64,000 nt of DNA from Apostichopus japonicus. Taxonomy: Eukaryota > Echinodermata > Holothuroidea > Aspidochirotida > Stichopodidae. The position numbers and the translations under genes are program-made. Positions within the stretch are counted from its first letter, which is position 1; the number at the start of each line of letters is the position of its first letter. Where the stretch lies: assembly GCF_037975245.1 (NCBI RefSeq), contig NC_092576.1, positions 8,094,001 to 8,158,000 on the forward strand, in the 5' to 3' direction. Under the pieces are notes generated by a model that searched no databases, was not told where the DNA came from, and saw only the letters and a list, made by a program, of their open reading frames with translations. Shown here piece after piece: positions 40,206 to 51,540 of the stretch.

Positions 40206-40505
40206 TGATTGTATGCCCAGAGGTTCGAAACCGGTAAGGAAGGTCGTAATTCAACTGTAGGCGTTTGTCACCTGTAACGAACAATACTAGTTCTGTTTTT
40301 GGTGACATATTTGGCCTTACTCTAGAGATCAAACATGATGCTAACCAACTCGAAATCATTTGTGATTCCTAAAGCCGGATTTCCAAAGAGCTACTTTGAA
40401 CAGACTTTATGTTAACGCAATGGAGGTAAACGACAAAGGCAAATGAATATAAATAAATGAGAATCGCAATGAGTTGGAAAATCAACAACAGTGAAAAAAC
40501 TTCCA

Positions 40506-40576
40506 GCCTCCACCGGGATTCGAACCCGGGCCCTCCGCTCTGTACGCGGACATCCTAGCCACTAGGCTATGGACGC
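40506..40576 (-). tRNA. tRNA-like SINE head, copy 2
   Basis: Same as copy 1, 371 bases on, with a few substitutions (for example GAGCGGAGGG for GAGCTGAGGG in the - strand, and GGATGTCC for GGGTGTCC). The A and B boxes are intact. Confidence 0.55.
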
Positions 40577-40876
40577 TGATTGTATGTCCAGAGGTTCGAA
40601 ACCGGTAAGCAAGGTCGTAATTCAACTGTAGGCGTTTGTCATCTGTATCGAACAATACTAGTTCTGTTTTTGGTGACATATTTGGCCTTACTCTAGAGAT
40701 CAAACATGATGCTAACCAACTCGAAATCATTTGTGATTCCTAAAGCCGGATCTTCAAAGAGCTACTTTGAACAGACTTTATGTTAGTGCAATGGAGTTCA
40801 ACGACCAAGGCAAATGAATATTAATAAATGAGAATCGCAATGATTTGGAAAACCAAGAAAAGTGGAAAAATTTCCA

Positions 40877-40947
40877 GCCTCCACCGGGATTCGAACCCGG
40901 GCCCTCAGCTCTGTACGCGGACACCCTAACCACTAGGCTATGGACGC
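40877..40947 (-). tRNA. tRNA-like SINE head, copy 3
   Basis: Identical in the tRNA-like part to copy 1 as far as I can read, 371 bases after copy 2. Pol III internal promoter boxes are intact. Confidence 0.55.
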
Positions 40948-41132
40948 TGATTGTATGTTCAGAGGTTAGAAACCGGTAAGGAAGGTCGTAATTCAACTGT
41001 AGGCGTTTGTCCCCTGTATCGAACAATACTAGTTCTGTTTTTGGTGACATATTTTGCCTTACTCTAGAGATCAAACAGATGCTAACCAACTCGAAATCAT
41101 TTGTGATTCCTAAACCCGGATCTCCAAAGAGA

Positions 41133-41135
<3 letters not shown>

Positions 41136-41226
<91 letters not shown>
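41136..41226. repeat. (TA)n tract
   Basis: TA microsatellite at the right edge of the tandem array. Confidence 0.95.
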
Positions 41227-41227
<1 letters not shown>

Positions 41228-41309
41228 CATTTATATATTTATTAAGAATTCTTATGATTAGCCCTGTTTGAACTTCCTCAGTAATAATATTACTTTAAGT
41301 AAGCAAAAA

Positions 41310-41506
41310 GAGAAATACATCAAGATCGTAAACTTTTACATCGCTTGTCGCGAACCTACTCAGTGAAATGTTTGATGTAGTAAGTCAAGCTGCAATTGAT
41401 CGCTCCAAATCACCGTCTCTTTTTCGAACAGTAGATCAGTCCAAGTTTCAATGCATTTGGTTCTTTTACTCATTTCCTACAGGGTTACAACTTTCTTCAA
41501 TCGTCC
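41310..41506 (+). promoter_or_regulatory. Conserved 5' flank of receptor gene 3
   Basis: Homologous to the flanks of genes 1, 2 and 5; CTCATTTCCTACAG precedes the start by about 30 bases and could be an acceptor. Confidence 0.4.
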
Positions 41507-42492
41507 ATGATGCAGGTCTTAAAATATCTTTGGATAATCGTCGCTATCTGCATTCTACACGGTAGGACCAAGAGTCACGTTTTTCGTTAACTAGTAACAG
41601 TTTATTTAACCTCGATCTAGTGGATTTCAATAGGTTTCATTTGCATTACAACTCTTGGGATACATGTCCTATCTGCCTTAAACCTTGGTGGTTGAGTTAT
41701 ACATGATTTTGTTTCGTAATCATTTCGGTTAAGGCACGTTTGGTTTATGGCAATGTTAACTTTTATATTTTATTTGTTCAAGATAAACAAATATTTTGCT
41801 TCAAATCGAATTTCGTAAGCCTCAATGCAATCTGTTTCTCAGATAATAGATGAGCCGTTTAAATTTCATTAAAGGTTTAGTTTGCAATGGTAAAAAACAT
41901 GACCGGCTATTGTTGCTATTCGTTTATTACATGTTAAAATGTAGTTTTACTTGAGAAGGAACAAACTATCGTTGTTTTAATAGAGAGATTACCAATTGCT
42001 ATTTTTTATCATAAATCATTTATCTTGATGAGACATACATAGCTCTATTTTATTTTAATTCTAAACCCAACCGTTTTAGATATTAAAGGTGTTTTGACAG
42101 ACTGTACAAGTCACCAAAATGCCCGAATCGGCAGTAGCTGGAAAATTGACTGCAGGCTACAAGAAAATTGGAGCGAAGTTACATATTACCGCGATAACCC
42201 GGTCGAAGCAAATTTACTAATCATGTCCAATCAAGGTATGCGTTCAACATGAGTCTGTTAGTTCTCGAATATGAGTCAGTTATTTCATGAGTATTTACTA
42301 TTAATACACACTTCTATAGTACTTATATATACATGATTAGATACAATGTTTTATTTCTGTCAATTCAGCTTTCTTCCTCTTTATATGTTTGCATCATTAT
42401 GATGATGATGAGAGTTTTTAATGAATAATACAAGTTCATAAATATTAAAACTACTTCAAGCGTTTGAATAAGATATTTTCAAGAAATCATTT

Positions 42493-42637
42493 ATATTATT
42501 ATTATTATTATTTACCAAATCTATATAGCGCTCTTTTCATGCTTAAGCATGTTCAAGCGCGCTTTACAATGACAAAAAATAACAAAACCCTTAAACATAT
42601 GAATAAGAAGAATAAAATTGACACAGCTTAAATTATA

Positions 42638-42720
<83 letters not shown>

Positions 42721-43420
42721 CGAAGAAATAATTTAATAAAAAATAATATAGATTTACAGTGAAATTTCTAAAAAGGAAAAAGTGAGTTTTTAGTAAATTT
42801 AAGTAACAAAATGACAAAACCCCTTAAAATATGAATACGAAAAATGAAATGGAAGCAGCTTGAATATTAATATAAAAATATATATGTATCTGTAAGGAAT
42901 TCTTTTTAAAAACAATATAGGTTTACAGTGAAATTCCTAAAAAGAAAAAGTGAGGTTTTAGTTATTTCTTAAAAGTGGCTAATGTTTTGGCATCACGGAT
43001 AGTATTTGGCAGTGTATTCCGTAGCTTGCTAGCAGCAAAGTTAAATTGTCTGTCACCGTATGTAGCAGTGTTTACTCTGGGGACCACTAGTGTAAGGGAA
43101 TTGGTCGATCTCAATGTTCTGTTAGGTTTGCACACAGTTAGCATATCAGTTAGGTATTAGGGTGCTTGAAAATGAATGGATTTATATGCATGTACTAATA
43201 GTTTGAACTCGACACGACTGTGAACAGGCAGCCAGTGAAGATCTCTTAAGACAATAGACAAGTGTGATGTGAGAGAATTGCAAAGCTCTGGTGATTATGC
43301 GTGCCGCGGTGTTGTGGACACGTTGCAGCCTATTCAAAGTCGAATGTTGTGCACCAAAAAGCAGCGAGTTGCAGTAATCAAGACACAAGGTTACTAGGCC
43401 AATCACGAGTGATTTGGTTG
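42493..43420 (-). mobile_element. CR1/Jockey-like LINE 3' fragment in intron 2 of gene 3
   Basis: The - strand reads LCLDYCNSLLFGAQHSTLNR, LQRVHNTAARIITRAL, then TNSLTLVVPRVNTATYGDR and ASKLRNTLPNTIRDAKTLAT. This is the LINE RT C-terminal pattern (DYCN.LL.G, LQ..QN.AAR.I, P........GDR.F, LWN.LP..IR). The tail has TATAGCGC and (ATT)n at about 42493-42535. A (TA)n tract interrupts it at 42641-42718. 5'-truncated and frameshifted. Confidence 0.85.
42641..42718. repeat. (TA)n tract
   Basis: TA microsatellite within the LINE tail in intron 2 of gene 3. Confidence 0.95.
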
Positions 43421-45734
43421 CGCTTAGTGAAAAATAACATCACTTCCGTTTAAGCAGGATTCAGCTTTATATTTCATATATTCAGCTGTTATTTTGAATC
43501 CAACTCTCGATATCACTTTATATGAATGTAAAGAGAAAGGGGAAGGGAGAGGGAAAAGAGGTGGGTTGACACATGTGAGAACATTAAAGAGACGTAAATG
43601 ATGCAATTTAATGATTGAACTATAAAACAAAAACTATGCAGGCAGTTTTGTCTAATGAGTGATTTACATTGTTTGCCTAACACGAAATATATCACAGTTC
43701 ATGTACAGTCAACGCAGCGAGAACAATTGCTCAACCCGTGACTGTACAATACTTGTTTACAGTAAAGTCAAGCCGTATCAGAACATCCGTTTTCCAATGT
43801 CAAACAGTAGTCCAAACATAAACATAAACATAAACAACATCACTTACTCAAAATCCATATAAGCGCAGACATTAATGCCATATATGAGCCACATCAGGCA
43901 AGATTTAATATAAACTTTTTTATTGCCATATACAGTTTTATAAAGGCCATATAAAGTATAAATTAAAACAAACACTTTATATGGCTTTATATTAACTCCC
44001 TTAATATCTTTCACATCAAACTTGATGTAATCCATAAATAGGCCAGATATTTATTCCATATCTGAATGTTAAGTCCATATAAAGTCTACTTCATATGTAG
44101 CCTACTGTAGCAAGTTTTTCAGTACATGGGTCTGGTTTGCAGTTCTGTACATTACGATACAGAGATATATGACCGGATGCATTGGTTATACAGAAACTCT
44201 CCTAAATGTACACACCGTGGCTGTTGGACTATTGATGTTACTGTTAGTACTACAGTGTGCCATGGCCTAGGATAATTTGAAGTCTCACGTTTAGCTTTCA
44301 AAACTGCCCTGAACCTTCTTGGCAGAAAACCAGACTTTTGATCGTATTACCTGTCCGCATTATAGCAGAAAGCATATTTCTTTAATTATTTTGAGGAAAT
44401 CGAGGGCAGTATGAAAAAAGAAAAATGCGTAGTGGGAAAATACTTTTGTAGCGCCATCAAGCCAACAAATACCGAACAGATAGGTCTGGGTGATCGCTGG
44501 GATGTTTTACGTGAGGCCATTTTCGGTTAAATTTGCACATAGTTTGGGATAAAAAAGAGCTCTTTTCGCAAATTTCGCACACTGCTTCACTTTATGGCTC
44601 CACTCCTTTGGAAAATGTTTTTGATATGTTTTAGCTAGTCAATTAACAAGCATTAGTGCTCAGGGTTGTTTTAAAACTTTCAGCATTTTTCTTTTATAAT
44701 TTAAACCACTTCTGACAGGAAAGGCTAGATATGACTGTCTAAGGACATGTTCTGGCTGGAGAATCATTTAACCTCTTTGATATTTTTTCTTTGCTTTTTT
44801 TATGTGATATATAATACGTCATCTCATTTCTACTCCGCTTTCAAGATAACGAGCGTAGATTTGGGTTTGGACAAGACATCGATACCCTGGATATTGATGA
44901 AGATGGCGCCATGGTTATCAACAATGTTACAATAGATCACATATCTTTGTATACGTTGATATACACCGACAGAGATGGGCATGAATATCAACATGAATTT
45001 ATAATTATAGGTAATGTTAGTACCATTTATTGAAAGAGAACATTATATAGTAACATGTTACTCTAAGATTGAGAAAGAAATATGTTATCCAGGCGCGTAT
45101 CCAGGATTTTCTAACCCGGGGGGCGCGAATTACTATCTAAGCGGAGCGCCACCATCGGTTGGCGCGGAGCGTACAAGAAAATTTCAGGTTTTGATACCCC
45201 CAGATCACCGGAAATGGCACTTCTCGGGCTTGAAAATGACCAACCAGATGAACACTTTTGCCTGAGAGCCAAGTATTTCCCAAAAGTTTTTTTTCCATCC
45301 ATAACCTTTTTGGAGATTGTCACCAGTTACACATCATGTTCGACCTCATTGCATATCCTATGGATCATTGCTTTTGTAGGTGATTCTATACGTCACGGCC
45401 CACAATATCCGAAAGCCCCACCTTTGAAGGTTTTAAGCCCATTATTTGTTGAGAATTTAAAATTCATAATGTTGCACAAAATTCAATATATGGACAACTA
45501 ATATAGAAAAAAAACCTTCAACCCCTAATAGACAGGTCAAAATTGCACGAGTAGAGGAAAGTATGATGAAGAATGTTGGTGAGGAAATTTTCTAAAATTC
45601 AGACAGAGTTAATTTATTGGTGTAGAAATATTGCAACCTCTTATAATGGCTATTATAAAACTTGGTTGAAGGAAATGAAAAATAGGAGATATTTCCGATA
45701 TCAGGTATATCGAAACCGAACACTACACACATAG

Positions 45735-46168
45735 GCGTAGGTCCCGTAGGAGGCGGGGGCTGCAGCCCCCCCCCCCCCGCAACCAAATGTTTTCCCATTT
45801 TTTCTGGCACCTACTGAAAGAAAAATAAATAGCAATGAATAGCTTAAAAATGATCTCCTTGGTAATTAAAATAAAGTTGTAAGCTTGGCCGACATTACTA
45901 CTGTTAAAGAGAGTTTTGACATAAATGGATCTGTATGCTTTTTCTCCATCTACATAAGACATTTGGTTGTTTACATTAACATCCGGCGGTATACTGTGCA
46001 ACTTTCACGGACCGTGCGGTACACGATGCCATGCAATGTAATGGCCGATGCTTGCTTATATGATATTGGCATCGATATGTTGAACGCGCGCTTTGCGCGC
46101 GAAAAATTTTGGCTTTTTTTCGGGCAAGTCGTTACAGCCCCAAATCCAATTGGTCTCCTACGCCTTTG
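45735..46168. mobile_element. 434-base element with 13-base direct flanking repeats
   Basis: ACTACACACATAG occurs at 45722-45734 and again at 46169-46181. The element between starts GGCGTAGG and ends CCTACGCC-TTTG. A 13-base duplication is longer than hAT or most DNA transposons make and fits target-primed insertion better, yet the ends are short inverted repeats. Class unresolved. Confidence 0.6.
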
Positions 46169-46269
46169 ACTACACACATAGACAGTTTTTGAGGCTGTTC
46201 ATCGTGGAACATGCATTTCAATGCTCACTGATATGATGTTATATCTGTTATTTGCTTTACAAATTCGAA

Positions 46270-46515
46270 CAGGCGTGTAGCGAGTTATTGCCAAGAGAGG
46301 GGCGAAGCCTGTAGGCAAACTATCTAAGCGAAGCGCCACCATGAGTTGGCGCGAAGCGTACAAGAAAATTTTTGGCCGAAAATGCCTCCCAGATCGCTGA
46401 AAATGACACGTCCCAGGCCTTGTAAGTTGCATCTAAGCATTGTCTATTTTGAATTTACTAGCAATGTCATGAAGAAAATTTGCTCGGGGGGGGGGGGGGC
46501 GATCGCCCCCTTCCC
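46270..46515. mobile_element. hAT-like MITE copy, related to 24116-24386
   Basis: CAGGCGTGTAGCGAG start, then CTATCTAAGCGAAGCGCCAC and GCCTCCCAGATCGCTGAAAA as in the copy at 24116. The right terminus is not clear beyond a G-run and GCGATCGCCCCC. Nested in the larger insertion. Confidence 0.6.
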
Positions 46516-49500
46516 GAAATGCGTCATGTTCCCCGATGACTCGGTCGAGTTCAAGACCAGCCACAGTTGGTTCCATATAGCACAATTGTACAATTGTTTA
46601 AGGCGTCCATAAACACACACGCGTTATGATAGACCATATATAGTATTTATATAGATACATTAGTGAGAGAGGAAAAATGGAAACGTCAAAAATGGAGTTG
46701 TCGGTGTAAGGGGTAGGGTGAGGCGCACACCCCCTCCGTAATCCTTGATCTGTCACTGGCTACCTGTGTATATAATAAGGATCAGCGCTTTAACAATGAC
46801 TGTTCCTCCGTTTCTCTTCCCGAGGTCTTGGCTATCTTCTACTCCCTCCTTTTCTCCTTTTTCTCTCTTTCTTCTTTTTCTTTTCCCTTCCTTTCTCTCC
46901 TCCTTTTCTTTTTTCCCTCCTTTTCCCTTTTTCTTCTCTTTTTTTCTCTCCTCTTTTCCTTACCCGGGGGCGCGCGCCCCCAACGCCCCCCTCCCTGGAT
47001 ACGCACCTGTTATCTTGTAACCTTACTTCACGGTTAGGTACAGCAAAAAGCAATCATAAATGACGTTTGGAGAATAACAAAGAATGAATATAATCTAACA
47101 AAATTATACTAAGAAAAGTTCGATACGAATTGGCATATTCTGATTTGCACGTAAAAACAACTTTCCTGAACTCAGTGATAAAAAGTTGTATTGTATGATT
47201 CCAGAAGAATGTACTTTTGGGAATAAAAGAGCATGAAATGTGATCTCACTGACTCACTCCAATTAGTTTACTGCTCCTCATTGTTTACTCTTTTCTCACA
47301 GATTGTCCTATTACTGTTTACGCCCAGCATAAATCCGACGCACTCATAAATTGTTACTTCCCTCAGTCTCAAAGGGTTTATTGGTACGATTCAACGTCAC
47401 GCAATGCTCGACCAATCATAAGTCTTGAAGGAGGCCGGAAGGCGGGGCCAGGAGTATCTGCTGGGAAATATGATATTACCAATAACGGTAGTCTATTGAT
47501 AAGGAATACTTCTTTCAGCGACGAAAAAATATACCGTGCTATAGTTATTGTGTCCAATACACATACATTAACAACAGATCAGAAAGTAGTTATTTATGGT
47601 AAGTCAGTATTGTATATGAATTGATAAGAATAGCTTTGGCTGTAAACTGCGATTATTTTGACCTACCTTTGAAATCTCAGTCCTGAGACAATACCTACCA
47701 ATTTCAATAACATAATGTTCCATGTAATCCAGTTTTCAAAAAAAGTAAAAAAGTCACTGATATTCTAAATACGCCTGTGTAGGAATGTATAAGATATCAT
47801 TTCTGATTTTTTGCTTTTCGTAGGTTTCCTTTTATTCTACAGCAAGCGTCCAAACAGTGTTATTTTCAGTAAATGTTTGTGAAGGGAGTCACTTTTGTTT
47901 GGTGCATCTGCAATATCCGGCACTTCTTACATGTCGGGAAACAAATACAGGACCCCATACGTCACTGAGCTGGACAAGGAACACATCAAACGATGCCCGA
48001 TTAGTAAATACTTCAAAGTCCTTTGATGGAAACATGTACGAGGCATTCGTAACAATCAATGTAAATCTTAACTCCACAGACCGACTGTTTCTTTACATAT
48101 GTAACGCTATGATAGATATTCCAGCTAAGTCGTTAAGACAAATAGTTGTAATTGTCGAAGATGAGAGCAAAGACTCCATCACTACTCTGTTGAAACCGAC
48201 ATATTATAGGGAATATGATGACATCAGATTAGTCTGCGCCAGTGAGAAGCCTTTATTCATATTATGGAAAAGAAACTACGAAACTATTGGATACTACCAC
48301 GAAGGCAAATCAGATGTATTGAAACCTGGCTACGAGATTGATAAGAATGGATCGTTGCTCATTAACAAATTTTCATATACACATGAAGGTGAATATGTTT
48401 GTATTTACAACAACGGTAAAGTCGAGGAAGTAAAGCAACATAATATCAAGACCGTTGGTGAGTGCCTTTATTCTTTCAAAGTCACTCAATATTTAGTATC
48501 ATATTGGTTTCTTGCGTTATACTGACTATACAATACCCTTTGTTTCATTTTTCTCTCATAATGCTTTCCGAACATATTTCTGAACATGTTTTAACTTCGT
48601 TTCAGGGGGCTCTTATCGGGCGGGCCCAATATTAGGTACACCGTCATAACTAAACGTTAAATTGATCTGCAACATGATATTTAGTCACAGATAAATACTA
48701 TTTATTCAAAATTCTGGCTTCAAAATATCTAATTAATACAGTGTCTTAATATTGGTAAAGCGAGATATATCATGATTTACAATCTCAAGATATAGAAGAA
48801 TATTGTATTTGTAATGAACAAACCTTTATCTTTCATCACTCTAATCAATCGGTAAGTAGCACATTTAGCAATATATTACAATCTTTGTCGTATCCGGAGT
48901 AATAACCCGAAAAAGGAAAGATCTAAGATTGAAAGAGGAAAAAAAAAACTTCAGAAATACAACGTTTATAATTTCTTCAATAATTATCTTTATTTATCAG
49001 TTACACCAACCAATCCTTCACCTTCTATAGTTGGGTGTTCAGAACCATCGGATTGCACATTAAATGTAGCAAGCAGTGGATATCTGACGTGTTACATAGA
49101 GGGCGTTCTTCCATCGTGCACCCGAAATGGATTCACGATGAACACATGTCTTCCACAAGTACTTTCAGCCAACCACAGCTTATAGTGAGAATGTTGGGTC
49201 TGTGTTTAACATATACTTAACTACTTACTACGAAATAACGACTAACCAGGGTTATGAAAGTGAGACAGACGAAGACTGGCAGGCTTATGACGTCACAGCG
49301 TCCTGCTCTGTGAACTACGAGATTCTTGGACAACACACTACAGACGTTACATTGCATCTACAGAAACGTACTTCAGGTAACCTAAACTAATGTATAAGCG
49401 TAGGACGGTATTTCTGATGAGTGGATAAACTGTTACTGTGTGATGATAAAGGAGCCGTCAATTGAAAGAAGACCGCCCCATTGGAGCGTCTTGAATTTTT

Positions 49501-51017
49501 TTTTCTCGTAGTGATCTTCAAGTAACAACACATTGAAGAAATGCGGACTTCTTTTTCAGCAATTGGTTGAAAGTGAGCGTGGTGGACTAGGGGGGGGGGT
49601 GGGGGAGGGGGTGGTATTTAAATGACATTAAAGGAGAAGCAAATTCCCCAACCTATCCAGACTGATGTGATAAATATGCTTGTGATGAATAACTCACACC
49701 ACATTAATAAATCATCCGTTTAAAATTATCGCTCTGTAAACATATCGAGTTTCATAAACTTACACAAAGATTATCCAAACCTCAGTGAGGACCCCTCGTG
49801 GCAAATTCCGATCCGTCTTAAGAAACGGTCAGTCAGATATGTAAAGCAGAATGGTTTTACCAATACCGTGACGTTAGGCTTTTCTTTGCATTCGGAATAA
49901 CTCAAGGAAGTCGGAACTCACAAATCATTCGTAGGATGTAAGTTTATGCTGATTATCATTATTCTCAGCTTAGTTTTAATTTTCAGATACTAAGCTTGTA
50001 AGTCGTTTCGTCATACACAATATTTATCTTGTCGACTTGTTTCTTGCAGCTCTGACAGAGGATTGGATAAGAGAGACGTTTCGAGGTAAGATTAAGCATG
50101 ATGATAATTTTACTATATTTCATAAACCACACTAAAAATGAAATTAATGTCCTATTTGTTTGTACAAGTCTACCAATACTACGACACTTGTTACAGTGTG
50201 ACTCAAATGTTTCCTGGTAATGACATATTGGTTAGTATATCTACTTTTCTTGGGTTATTTCTGGTAAATATAATTATCAGAAAACATTGATGTTAGTAGT
50301 GTTATCATGCATTTCTCGTTTTTATTCCAGCAAATAAGAACTGGAAGAGCGTCATCCCAGTCAGTGTAACGTCTGTAACCATCATCATCATTGTAGTGTC
50401 GAGGAAATGGCGAAATGGTAAAGCAGGAAAGGAGACCTGCGTCAACAGGAAAACATCTGATGCCAGGAATAATGATAACATCCACGGTAAAGACAACCCA
50501 GCCTTGACAATATGAAAGGAGCCATGCAATGTTGTTGAATAGTTACTGGGTTAAAGTTTCAAAGTTAATCGTATACTATATATAGACAAACCAATTAAAA
50601 CAATAACAAGCGGCTAATAAGTAAATAGCATATGGTGTTAGCCAGCTTCCTCTATAGATATTATGAATTACGATAAGAACCAAATTTTGGAGTGACCCTG
50701 GAGTGATCATAACTCAATGAAATATCCATATTTTTATTACTATTTTGAACTTTATTTGGAGTTTAGGTTGGCAAGGGGGGGGGGAGGGGTGCAGGGGTTC
50801 ATTCGAATTTCAAAAATCAAATCTTTTGTTTTGCAGACTCTGGATAATTTAAAATCTTAGTGTGAAAATTCCACAGCCTGAGATTTAAAAGTAGAAAGGC
50901 ATGGGTCCATTTGCCATTGTTGGTAACATGAATTTTGTGGTCACATACATGGACCACTCATAAAATATTTTAACTTGCTCGTATTGAGGCTCCTTTGGAA
51001 AGCAGTGCTTTTGCACT

Positions 51018-51036
51018 TTTTTTTTTTTTTTTTTTA
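51018..51036. repeat. Poly-T at a recombination junction
   Basis: A run of about 19 T separates the 3' flank of gene 3 (up to GCTTTTGCACT) from receptor intron-1 sequence (AATGGTAATCGTTTATTTAG). It marks where the start of gene 4 is missing. Confidence 0.7.
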
Positions 51037-51540
51037 ATGGTAATCGTTTATTTAGCCTCGATCTAATAGAGTTCAATACGTTTTATCTACATTTTAAATC
51101 TTGGTGACACATGTATTATCTGCCATAAATCTTGGTAGTTGAGGTAACCATGATTTGTGTTTCGTAATCATTTCAGTTAAGGCATGTATGTATTATTGGA
51201 ACGTTTCTTTTTACTTTTTATTGGTTGAAGTAAATAAATTATATATTATAATATATATATATATATATCTGTTTCTGTTTCTCTGATAATAGGTGAGCTG
51301 TTTAAATTACATAAAATGTTTAGTTTGGGCCGGTACAAGACATTACCGGCTATATACTAATAAAAAAGTTTGTGAATTTCTATGCACATCCCTTTCAGTT
51401 GCTCTTTTTTATTACATGTTGATGTGTAGGTTTACTAAAGAAAAAAAATGGTCGTTATTTTCATAGAAAGAATACTTATTGCTATTTGATGAGAAATACA
51501 CAACTGTTTTCTATTTTAATTCTGAACCCAACCGTTTTAG

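Larger units (their letters stand above)
45090..47009. mobile_element. hAT-like 1.9-kb insertion in intron 3 of gene 3
   Basis: The termini are CAGGCGCGTATCCAGG and CCTGGATACGCACCTG, near-perfect inverted repeats of a kind common in animal hAT elements. TTATC is directly repeated on both sides. Genes 2 and 5 have the empty site (TTTATCTTGAAACC). No transposase is visible inside, so it is nonautonomous. It contains a second related element near 46270, a 434-base insertion at 45735-46168 and a pyrimidine-rich tract at about 46830-46965. Confidence 0.8.
41507..50515 (+). pseudogene. IgSF receptor gene 3: all eight exons, D5 exon frameshifted
   Basis: Exons: 41507-41561, 42080-42235, 44846-45010, 47302-47598, 47843-48457, 49001-49376, 50050-50085 and 50331-50515. 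Exons 1-5, 7 and 8 are open and in phase. Exon 6 is 376 bases instead of 378 or 381: one base is missing in CTTCCATCG (others CTTCCAATCG, near 49112) and another in GTGAGAATG (others GTGAGAAATG, near 49190). The frame between them meets a TAG, so D5, the membrane segment and the tail would not be made. Both losses are single bases in short runs, so an assembly error is possible. Intron 2 holds a (TA)n tract and a LINE fragment; intron 3 holds a 1.9-kb insertion. The tail (KDNPALTI, no Tyr) is like the unshifted frame of gene 2. The membrane segment SVIPVSVTSVTIIIIVV is still hydrophobic. Confidence 0.75.

Noticed and set aside
40205-40245. GCTGATT...TTCGAAACCGG beside the tRNA-like head as a ribozyme
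   Set aside because: The core CUGANGA is not met and the intervening bases do not pair.
40135-40947. Three genuine tRNA genes
   Set aside because: The anticodon arm is mismatched, and the heads sit in a 371-base repeat with SINE-like tails, so I treat them as tRNA-derived repeats.
46828-47037. Ser/Phe-rich ORFs in the pyrimidine tract
   Set aside because: Low-complexity CT-rich sequence within a transposable element.
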